The notes under the pieces: generated by a model
The model's input: the letters and a program-made list of their open reading frames with translations, nothing else
The model's database searches: none
Told to the model about the DNA's origin: nothing
NCBI GenBank assembly: GCA_021372185.1
Contig: JAJFUY010000283.1
Span: forward strand, 1 to 6,269
DNA from: Chlamydiales bacterium
GTDB taxonomy: Bacteria; Chlamydiota; Chlamydiia; Chlamydiales; FEN-1388
Length of the DNA stretch: 6,269 nt
Direction of reading: 5' to 3'
Made by a program: the position numbers and the translations under genes
Shown: in pieces, positions 1 through 6,163 of the stretch
Numbering within the stretch: the stretch's first letter is position 1
How the letters are laid out: each line of letters begins with the position of its first letter

Positions 1-40
1 CATTTTGCGTCTCATTTTGACATTTGCGATGGCATTTTGC
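1..40. repeat. 40-bp direct repeat, copy 1
   Basis: This stretch is identical over all 40 bases to positions 116-155. It starts at the window edge, so the true repeat may extend further left. It is built from CATTTTG units (1-7, 13-19, 33-39) and a GACATTTGCGATGG core (19-32). No open frame of note crosses it. The function is unknown; it could belong to a larger intergenic repeat family or array cut off by the window edge. Confidence 0.9.
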
Positions 41-100
41 AACACCAATCGTCTTTTTTCTCTTTTTAAGGATAAAAGAATAGCATGTCAAGCCTCATTT

Positions 101-149
101 TGCCATCGCTAATGTCATTTTGCGTCTCATTTTGACATTTGCGATGGCA
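101..149. repeat. Inverted repeat (stem-loop) formed with repeat copy 2
   Basis: Positions 101-117 are the reverse complement of 133-149 except for one mismatch (110 against 140), leaving a 15-base loop at 118-132. The left arm is a partial inverted copy of the repeat core, so the same 14-base core occurs twice direct and once inverted within 150 bases. There is no T-run after the right arm, so it does not look like a standard intrinsic terminator. It could be a protein-binding site, a transcript-end structure for a gene to the left, or a repeat remnant. Confidence 0.7.
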
Positions 150-155
150 TTTTGC
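116..155. repeat. 40-bp direct repeat, copy 2
   Basis: This is an exact copy of positions 1-40, with 75 bases between the copies. CATTTTG units lie at 116-122, 128-134 and 148-154, and the core is at 134-147. The copy ends about 24 bases before the -35 box of the promoter for the next gene, so it is upstream non-coding DNA. A TTG at 152 that could formally start the following frame lies inside this repeat and is not a credible start. Confidence 0.9.
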
Positions 156-178
156 TAAAAATAGGCACATCTTTTATT

Positions 179-207
179 TTGCAAATTAACTTCAATCAAA
201 CTATAAT
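179..207 (+). promoter_or_regulatory. Sigma70-type promoter for the 193-residue gene
   Basis: A -35 box TTGCAA (179-184, four of six consensus bases) and a perfect -10 box TATAAT (202-207) are separated by the optimal 17 bases. Transcription would start near 214, giving a leader of about 28 bases to the ATG at 242. That placement rules out the upstream TTG at 152 as a start. It makes ATG 242 more likely than ATG 227, which would have a leader of only about 13 bases. Identified by eye. Confidence 0.7.
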
Positions 208-241
208 GTTAATAAAAATTCTAACTATGTGGGATTACTTT

Positions 242-823
242 ATGAGTCGCTTAGAAAATCTAGCTCTTGTTCCTTTTGCATTCAAAGATTGTGTTGTGAA
301 TTTGGGGTATTCGTTGGTGGGTGCTGGCGCGTCTTTAGTGTCTACCTGTACGGGTGAAAAATTTAAAACCATTAATGATTGGTCTACATTTACTGCTTGC
401 TCAAAAAATATACTTAACCCACTGCATGAGGCTTTTGTAAGTGTACTCGCTCCTAAAGCAACCATGGGTCGCACATACACAAATGAAAACGGCCTTATCT
501 CTGAAAAAATATTGAGCGTCTTTACAGTAAATTGCCTACTTCGTTGCGGGACATCTAAAAATGAAGCAGTACGTAAAATCTGCACAAGACTTTGTTTTGC
601 TGTAAAAGCCGTGGCAACTCTTGTCACAAAAGCGGTAGATCTCACCCTTGGTCTTACTGCCACTGGTGTTTCTCTCGTACTTCTTGGACAATCAGACACC
701 ATTAATCGCTTTGCACAAAAGCAGCTACACGCAACGGATGTTGTACACTCTTTTTGCACGTGCATAAAAGGTATTGCTGACCCAACTGCTGTCTACAAAA
801 GTTTAAGAAAAGAATATTTCTAG
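242..823 (+). CDS. Hypothetical protein, cysteine-rich, with an internal duplication
   Basis: I do not recognise this 193-residue protein. The start is chosen from the promoter just upstream (start site near 214) and a weak GGGA purine patch about 8 bases before ATG 242; an in-frame ATG at 227 is the alternative. It has nine cysteines (17, 36, 53, 98, 102, 114, 118, 172, 174). Two hydrophobic small-residue segments (about 19-34 and 131-149) share a spaced pattern: V19/V132, L21/L134, L25/L138, G29/G142, then SLV at 31-33 and 144-146, then TIN at 43-45 and 153-155. This suggests an old internal duplication of a helical unit. There is no clear signal peptide. The hydrophobic parts are short and glycine/alanine/serine-rich, so membrane insertion is uncertain. 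It ends in TAG, with an in-frame TGA three codons later (830-832). Third codon positions are T-rich, unlike the C-rich 3' end of dnaE. It may be a lineage-specific chlamydial protein (inference). Confidence 0.75.
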   Translation: MSRLENLALVPFAFKDCVVNLGYSLVGAGASLVSTCTGEKFKTINDWSTFTACSKNILNPLHEAFVSVLAPKATMGRTYTNENGLISEKILSVFTVNCLLRCGTSKNEAVRKICTRLCFAVKAVATLVTKAVDLTLGLTATGVSLVLLGQSDTINRFAQKQLHATDVVHSFCTCIKGIADPTAVYKSLRKEYF

Positions 824-828
824 AACGA

Positions 829-857
829 TTGAAACAACATCATTTGGCCTGTTTCAA
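829..857. repeat. Small inverted repeat between the hypothetical gene and dnaE
   Basis: TTGAAACA (829-836) and TGTTTCAA (850-857) are perfect 8-base reverse complements around a 13-base loop. The structure begins six bases after the upstream TAG, but no T-run follows on the + strand, so it is at best an atypical terminator. Its right arm covers the candidate -35 box of dnaE (852-857), so an operator-like role is possible. Both roles are inference. Confidence 0.45.
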
Positions 858-880
858 AAAAGCACAAAATGTGAGACAAT
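852..880 (+). promoter_or_regulatory. Candidate extended -10 promoter for dnaE
   Basis: A weak -35 box TTTCAA (852-857) lies 17 bases before GACAAT (875-880, four of six), which is preceded by TGA at 872-874 as in an extended -10 element. The predicted start of transcription is at or within a base or two of 887, which is the A of the dnaE ATG, so the message could be leaderless. No convincing Shine-Dalgarno sequence precedes ATG 887, which agrees with that reading. Both boxes are imperfect. Confidence 0.4.
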
Positions 881-886
881 GAGCGC

Positions 887-3800
887 ATGAGCTCATTTGT
901 CCACCTTCATGTTCACTCACAGTATTCTATCCTTGATGCGACGGCTTCACTATCTGGCCTTGTGCAAAAGGCATCGGCCCTTGGCATGCCCGCACTTGCG
1001 CTTACTGATCATGGCAATTTATTTGGCGCGGTAGATTTTTATAAGCTGTGTAAAGAATATAAGGTAAAGCCAATTATTGGCTGCGAGATGTATGTAGCCC
1101 CAACATCTCGGTTTGAAAAGAAAAAGATTGGCTCTAAAGTTGCCCAGCATCTCACACTTATTGCCAAAAACCAAGTTGGCTACCAAAACCTCTGTAAACT
1201 CTCATCCTTAGGCTATACAGAAGGCTTTTATTATTATCCACGTATCGATTTAGAGCTTTTGAATCAGTATAAAGAGGGTCTTATCTGCCTGTCAGGGTGT
1301 TTAGAGGGAGCTATTGCACAAGCTGCCTTAAACAGCCCAGATGAAACACTGTTAGGTGTGGTGCAAGAATATAAGGCACTTTTTGGTGATGATTTTTACT
1401 TTGAGCTGCAGCGCCATTCTAGCATCAATGAAGAGCTGCAACTAGATGGCATGTTTGATGAATCATGGCTCTACAGCCACTACCAAGAGCATATTCTTAA
1501 GCAAGAAAAGGTGATCAGTAAGCTTTTACCCCTCTCAAAAGAGCTGAACATTCCTTGCGTGGCTACCAACAACGTGCACTACCTTGAACGATCAGACTGG
1601 AAAGCGCACGAAATTTTATTGAACGTACAATCGGGCGAGCCTGTAGAGCAGTGGCAGCGCGATGCCATGGGTAATCCCAAATTTCGTACACCCAACCCCA
1701 AGCGCTCAACGTTTGCCTCGCACGAGCTTTACTTTAAAAGCCAAGAAGAGATGGCCGCCCTCTTTGCTTACATCCCTGATGCCTGCACAAGAACGCTAGA
1801 AATTGCCGAGAAGTGCACGCTTGAAATGGACCTTAAGACCAAGCACTACCCTGTTTTTGTACCCGTTGGCAGCACATACCACAAAGAAACACACAGCCAA
1901 ACAGTAGAAAAGTTCTTGTGGGACTTATGCGAGCAGGGCATCCCCAAACGCTATACCGCGCATAATTTAGCACGCGTTGCCGAAAAATACCCGGGCCGTG
2001 ACCCTCTAGAAGTAGTCAGAGAACGCCTTGCCTATGAGATGAGCGTTATCTGCCCCAAAGGCATGTGCGACTACCTCCTTATTGTATGGGACTTTATCGA
2101 CTGGGCTAAAAAAAATGGCATCCCAATGGGTCCAGGACGAGGTTCTGGTGCTGGCTCCATCATCTTATACCTTACTGAAATCACCGACATTGAACCACTC
2201 TAGTTCAACCTGTTCTTTGAGCGCTTTATTAACCCAGAGCGTGTCAGCTACCCTGATATTGACGTTGACATTTGCATGGAGCGCCGTGGTGAGGTGATCA
2301 ACTACACCATCCAGCGTTTTGGTAAAGACAACGTAGCCCAGATTATTACCTTTGGTTCTATGAAAGCCAAGATGGTGCTAAAAGACGTTGGCCGCGTACT
2401 GAGCATCCCGTTAAGCAAAGTAAACGCTATTGCCAAGCTAATCCCCGATGACTTAAATATCACGCTAGAAAAGGCCTTAGAAAAAGACCAAGACCTTAAA
2501 AACGCCTATGAAAGTGACGATGAAACCCGCTCTATTATTGATATTGGTAAAAAGCTAGAAGGCTCAGTTCGTAACACGGGCATCCACGCAGCAGGCATGA
2601 TTATTTCAGGAGACCCGTTATTAGAGCATATCCCCGTTTGCGTGGCTAAAGACTCATCTTTATTAGTCACCCAGTATTCTATGAAGCCCGTAGAAATGGT
2701 GGGCATGCTCAAAGTTGACTTTTTGGGCCTAAAAACCCTGACGTCTGTAAAGATTTGCGTAGAAGCTATCAAAGCAAAAACAGGCCAACTGATTGACTGG
2801 ATCAACCTGCCACTAGATGATGTACCCACATTTTCACTTTTAAACCATGGGAAAACCCTCGGCGTATTCCAGCTGGAATCTGGCGGCATGCAAGAACTTG
2901 CAAAGCACTTGCACCTTGATAAATTTGAAGAGATCATTGCCGTATTGTCGCTCTATCGCCCGGGCCCTATGGACATGATCCCCTCTTTTATTGCCCGTAA
3001 GCATGGTAAAGAGCCCATTGAATCTGACCACCCCTGGATGGAAGAGATTTTGGCCGAAACCTACGGCATTATGGTCTATCAGGAACAGGTGATGCAGATT
3101 GCCCAAAAGCTTGCCAACTACTCACTTGGTGAAGGTGACGTGTTACGCCGTGCCATGGGTAAAAAAGATAAAAACGAGATGATGAAGCAGAGGGAAAAGT
3201 TTTTAACAGGCGCAAAAGCAAACAGCATCGATGAAGAAGTTGCAGGCCGAATTTTTGATAAGATGGAAAAATTTGCCGAGTATGGTTTTAACAAATCTCA
3301 CGCTGCTGCCTATGGCTATCTCACCTACGTTACCGCCTATCTAAAAGCAAACTACCCAAGCCAGTGGCTTGCAGCGCTTATGACGTGCGACCGCGATGAC
3401 ACCGAAAAGGTGGCAAAATTCTTCCACGAAAGCCGCCAGATGCAGATACCTGTTTTAGCACCTGATATTAACGAATCTGAAACGGAATTTGTAGCCACAG
3501 ATTCTGGCATCCGCTTTGCCCTAAGCGGCATTAAGGGTGTTGGCGAGGGTGTAGTTGATGCTATTGTTGAAGAGCGCAAAAAAGGCGGAAAGTTTACAAG
3601 CCTCTATGACACCATACGCCGCGTAGACACAAAGCGCGTTGGCAAAAAGGCAACAGAGCTTTTGATAGAAGCCGGCTGCTTTGACTCTTTTGGCCACCAC
3701 CGCGATGATGTGCGCTTAAGCCTTGATGCCTTTTATGACCAGGTACAACGAGAGCAAAAAGAGGCCACACAAGGAGTGATTAGCCTCTTTGCCAAAATAC

Positions 3801-4633
3801 AGACAAACCGTGAGCCCAAAATTGCCACATGCCCCAATAGGCGCTCAAAAGAAGATCTCTTCATCCGTGAAAAAGAACTATTAGGCTTCTTTTTAACCGG
3901 CCACCCGCTTGATACCCAGCAAGAGACGCTCAAACGCCTAAGCTGTGTTCCCCTTGATCAGGCAGAAGATCTGCCGATGGATAGTGTGTTTAGAGCCGCA
4001 TTTATTATTGAAGAAGTGTCAGTGCGCATTTCATCAAAATCGCAAAAGAAATTTGCTATTATGCGCATCTCTGCCGGAGAATCTAACTATGAGTTGCCCG
4101 TCTGGCCTGAGATGTACGAAGAACTACAGGGCATATTAGTAGAAAACCGCCTTGTCTGGGGCGTCCTTGCCAAAGAAAAGCGCGAAAATTCCTGGCAGCT
4201 CTCCTGTAAATGGCTAGCAGAACTTAAACGCCTTGATGAGGCCGCAGTAAAAGAGTGCGACGAAGCCTACGATAAAGCCAAAAAACAGCAAGCTATGCGC
4301 GCACGCCTTGCCACCAATAAAAAACCAGGCACTGAAGCAAAACCGGCAAAAGCTGCCCCCCCCACCAAGGTTTTAGTCACAAAAGCCATCATGACTCTAG
4401 ACCTTACAAAACTCCGAGCCAGCCACATCCTCTACATCCAGTCAAATTTGAACCGCTACCCCGGAGTAGTCCCGGTCGAAATACATTTTGTCACCCCCGA
4501 CAAAGAAGGTATTCATCACGAACACTCAACCCTTGCCATCAACTCGAGTAAAGGCATCACCCTCGACGACTCCCTCGAAAACGACCTGGCCCTCATCCCA
4601 AGCTTCCTCGGCCTAAAAGCCCACAAATCCTAA
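887..4633 (+). CDS. dnaE: DNA polymerase III subunit alpha, frame interrupted by an in-frame amber codon
   Basis: DnaE is the catalytic subunit of the replicative DNA polymerase. The gene is one continuous frame of 1249 codons with a TAG at codon 439; read conventionally it gives 887-2203 (438 residues) and a remainder up to 4633 whose first ATG is at 2276. Domains in order: PHP (about 1-290) with candidate metal ligands H8, H10, D17, H42, E67, H88, C138 and H231; palm with GPGRGSGAGS (415-424), catalytic PDIDVD (D459, D461) and KVDFLGL (D611); fingers with RPGPMDM, YQEQVMQIAQ and FNKSHAAAYGY; helix-hairpin-helix IKGVGEG (about 882-888); a candidate clamp-binding VISLF (964-968); OB fold (about 1035-1105); a Lys/Ala/Pro linker; and a C-terminal domain. 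The length is close to chlamydial DnaE and longer than E. coli (1160). The start is supported by alignment of the N-terminal PHP motif. The amber precedes all three catalytic aspartates, so neither half alone can polymerise. Oddities are N229, where Asp is usual in the ATNDxHY motif, and a strong T-to-C shift in third codon positions along the gene. The identity is certain; whether a full-length product is made is not. Confidence 0.95.
2201..2203 (+). other. In-frame amber (TAG) codon inside dnaE
   Basis: The TAG sits in ...TDIEPL-TAG-FNLFFERFINPERVSYPDID..., exactly where E. coli DnaE has Glu in DPLEFDLLFERF. I recall Arg at this place in Chlamydia and varied residues elsewhere. The spacing to the first catalytic aspartate is 20 residues in both E. 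coli and here, so nothing is inserted or deleted. One base change from GAG, AAG, CAG or AGG would explain it. The following base is T, a context generally less favourable for suppression than a purine. No intein, intron or insertion is present. Confidence 0.95.
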
Positions 4634-4695
4634 ACTAAAAATCAACACGATCACGCTTGAGCTAGCAGCATAAAATAAAAACATTTTAACGATAA

Positions 4696-4719
4696 AAACC
4701 AAAAAATGGTTTGTTTTGG
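4696..4719 (+). terminator. Weak AT-rich hairpin after dnaE, possible terminator
   Basis: AAACCA (4696-4701) pairs with TGGTTT (4707-4712) around a five-A loop. An alternative fold pairs CCAAAA (4699-4704) with TTTTGG (4714-4719). The region lies 63-86 bases after the dnaE stop and is followed by GTTTTGG and then a mixed A/T-rich stretch. The stems are short and AT-rich, so termination here is only possible. No other hairpin stands out in the 153-base gap before the kinase gene, and I see no convincing promoter pair there. Confidence 0.2.
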
Positions 4720-4776
4720 CAATTTTAAAATAATAACTTGCACTCTAATGTGACAAATAGTATTTGTAACAAAAAT

Positions 4777-4780
4777 GAGG
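4777..4780 (+). promoter_or_regulatory. Ribosome binding site deciding the kinase start
   Basis: GAGG lies six bases before the ATG at 4787, a good Shine-Dalgarno arrangement. The in-frame ATG at 4775 has no such site and would place the Shine-Dalgarno bases inside the coding region. Starting at 4787 also gives a clean signal peptide beginning MNRH followed directly by the hydrophobic core. Confidence 0.7.
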
Positions 4781-4786
4781 CACGGT

Positions 4787-6013
4787 ATGAATAGACATCT
4801 CTTATTTTTGACTCTTGGTATCTTTGCAAGCGTTTCGCTTTTTGCTATTGGTACCCATAAAGTCTCCAAGAAAGAGCTCAAAAAAAACACTCTCGTAGAA
4901 CTTGAACAAAAGGCCAAGACTTATAATAACGAAGCCCTATTACGTGCCGTTCATACTACGACAAATCTTCAGGCAAAATATAAGCATGCTCCGATAAGTA
5001 AAGACAACTTTTTGCAAGCGGCTTACTATATTGAAAACAATCTCTATGACATTAAGCACGCCAAAAAGCATTTTTATCCTAAAAAGAAGACCGGGCTTAA
5101 AACGGTAATCGAGCATGACCCTGTCACAGGAAATATCTTCTTAGTTTTAGACTCTAAAAAAGCCTTTATTGGCCGAGGCAGAAAAAAACGTGTGTATAAG
5201 TGCATCCACTATGCCCACCAGCCCAAAGTGCTCGCTAGAAGCGAACAAAAAAAGGTGATGTACGAAGAACTTCAGGCGCATAAAGACCTTCTTGGCGCGC
5301 CAGGAATTATGAACGCTCACTCCTTTACTGGTCATAAAGAAAAAAATAGAAAACACCACACCATTTATTCTGACATCTATCAAGGAACGCTCAGTGACTT
5401 GATGGAGAAAAAGCCTGTAAGCTTGCATAACAAAGTACAGATTATGAGTGACTTACTAGATGGCCTTGTGTCACTTCACTCAAAAAACTATGTGCATAGA
5501 GACCTGCATTCTCATAACTACCTATACGCTATAGAAGGCCATGTAAATGGCCACCCAATTTTGCGTGCTGTTATTTCTGATCTTGGTAGAACTATAAAGA
5601 CGAGTAAAGCCAAGGGCATCCCCGCCCAGATGACACGCCGCGCATGCGCGCCAGAAGCCCTTAATTATAGACACCTAAAAGGTAAAGACTACTTTGCCAC
5701 AGACATCTACGCTCTTGGCTGCATCTTTCATAGGCTCTATCACAATACCTTCCCTAAATGGCAGGGAGATTACTTAAAATCTCACAACATCTCAAACGGC
5801 AAAAAAAAGTCACTCTTGCTAAGTAAATTAAAAAAAGCCAACAGCAAAAGACATAAGACATTGCAGCATCTAAAAGCCCATCATGGTAGCTTATCACCCA
5901 CCGATGACCTAGAACTGCTCATCTTAAAGATGCTCAGCATCAAGCCCAAAGACAGGGGCACAGCCCACGAACTTCAAGCCCAATTCCGCCACATCAAACA
6001 CAGAATTCATTAA
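4787..6013 (+). CDS. Eukaryote-like protein kinase with N-terminal signal peptide
   Basis: This 408-residue protein is predicted to phosphorylate proteins. Residues 1-20 form a Sec-type signal peptide (MNRH, then a hydrophobic core ending in LFA, likely cut after A20). Residues 21-115 are lysine-rich and unassigned. The kinase domain spans about 120-400: glycine loop IGRGRKKRVYKC (128-139), alpha-C glutamate candidates E160/E161, catalytic loop HRDLHSHN (H237, R238, D239, N244), metal-binding DLG (D265), CAPE (E290), DIYALG (D306), and the closing arginine R390 in KPKDR. The beta-3 position that normally holds the ATP-anchoring lysine is R151 (VLAR), but K134 in the glycine loop aligns with the relocated lysine of WNK kinases. 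HRDLHSxN is a loop form I associate with eukaryotic TKL-type kinases, which hints at acquisition from a protist host (inference). A lysine-rich insertion lies near 331-365. The signal peptide argues for action outside the cytoplasm, possibly in the host. No operon partner is visible. The start is set by the GAGG at 4777-4780. Confidence 0.85.
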   Translation: MNRHLLFLTLGIFASVSLFAIGTHKVSKKELKKNTLVELEQKAKTYNNEALLRAVHTTTNLQAKYKHAPISKDNFLQAAYYIENNLYDIKHAKKHFYPKKKTGLKTVIEHDPVTGNIFLVLDSKKAFIGRGRKKRVYKCIHYAHQPKVLARSEQKKVMYEELQAHKDLLGAPGIMNAHSFTGHKEKNRKHHTIYSDIYQGTLSDLMEKKPVSLHNKVQIMSDLLDGLVSLHSKNYVHRDLHSHNYLYAIEGHVNGHPILRAVISDLGRTIKTSKAKGIPAQMTRRACAPEALNYRHLKGKDYFATDIYALGCIFHRLYHNTFPKWQGDYLKSHNISNGKKKSLLLSKLKKANSKRHKTLQHLKAHHGSLSPTDDLELLILKMLSIKPKDRGTAHELQAQFRHIKHRIH

Positions 6014-6108
6014 GCAGTTACATTTTTATATTAGAGCCCGATTTAGGGCGACTGAACGAAGCCCACCGTGACTGTAAGGAACGGTGGGAACATCGTAAAC
6101 CAATTATG

Positions 6109-6163
6109 GAGCCCGGCTGAGGGCGATTGAATCACGTGATTCAATCGCCCAACGCCTGAGCTC
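6109..6163. repeat. Inner diverged copy of the element end, nested in the large inverted repeat
   Basis: Positions 6109-6131 match the left end of the outer element (6034-6056) at 19 of 23 bases in the same orientation, sharing GAGCCC, AGGGCGA and TTGAA/CTGAA. The inner unit closes with GAGCTC (6158-6163), an imperfect inverted match to its own start. The arrangement looks like a smaller relative of the outer element lying within it, either a nested insertion or a modular repeat. Confidence 0.6.
6121..6150. repeat. Perfect 30-bp palindrome
   Basis: The 30 bases are their own reverse complement with no spacer, centred on CACGTG (6133-6138), with arms starting GGGCGATTGAA. A perfect spacerless palindrome of this length can form a cruciform and could be a protein-binding site. 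It occupies the middle of the larger inverted repeat. Confidence 0.9.

Noticed and set aside
1..155. CRISPR array
   Set aside because: There are only two full copies with 75 bases between them, the inner region shares pieces of the repeat, and no cas gene is visible.
152..241. TTG start at 152 giving a 223-residue version of the first gene
   Set aside because: The TTG lies inside the 40-bp repeat and upstream of a good promoter whose start site is near 214, so the message would not include it.
235..765. Long minus-strand open frame opposite the first gene
   Set aside because: It is a shadow of the + strand gene, without a recognisable protein, while the + strand has a promoter and internal structure.
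242..823. Chlamydial inclusion-membrane (Inc) protein
   Set aside because: Inc proteins have a bilobed hydrophobic pair close together; here the two hydrophobic segments are about 100 residues apart and weakly hydrophobic.
2201..2278. Split-gene or intein explanation for the dnaE interruption
   Set aside because: No intein blocks, no inserted bases and no Cys/Ser splice residue are present; the alignment across the TAG is gap-free. The ATG at 2276 has no ribosome binding site, and a protein starting there lacks D459 and D461.
2082..2297. A 71-residue frame overlapping the dnaE amber
   Set aside because: It is in another frame of dnaE and covers strongly conserved DnaE sequence; it has no family features. 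It does not bridge the amber by frameshift, because the correct frame resumes directly after the TAG.
4738..4766. TTGCAC with TATTTG as a kinase promoter
   Set aside because: The spacing is 17 bases, but each box matches only about half of the consensus, and better single boxes (TTGGCA 4716-4721, TCTAAT 4744-4749) are 22 bases apart, so no pair is convincing.
4651..4917. Minus-strand frame across the dnaE-kinase gap
   Set aside because: It has no ribosome binding site or recognisable product and overlaps the kinase signal peptide.
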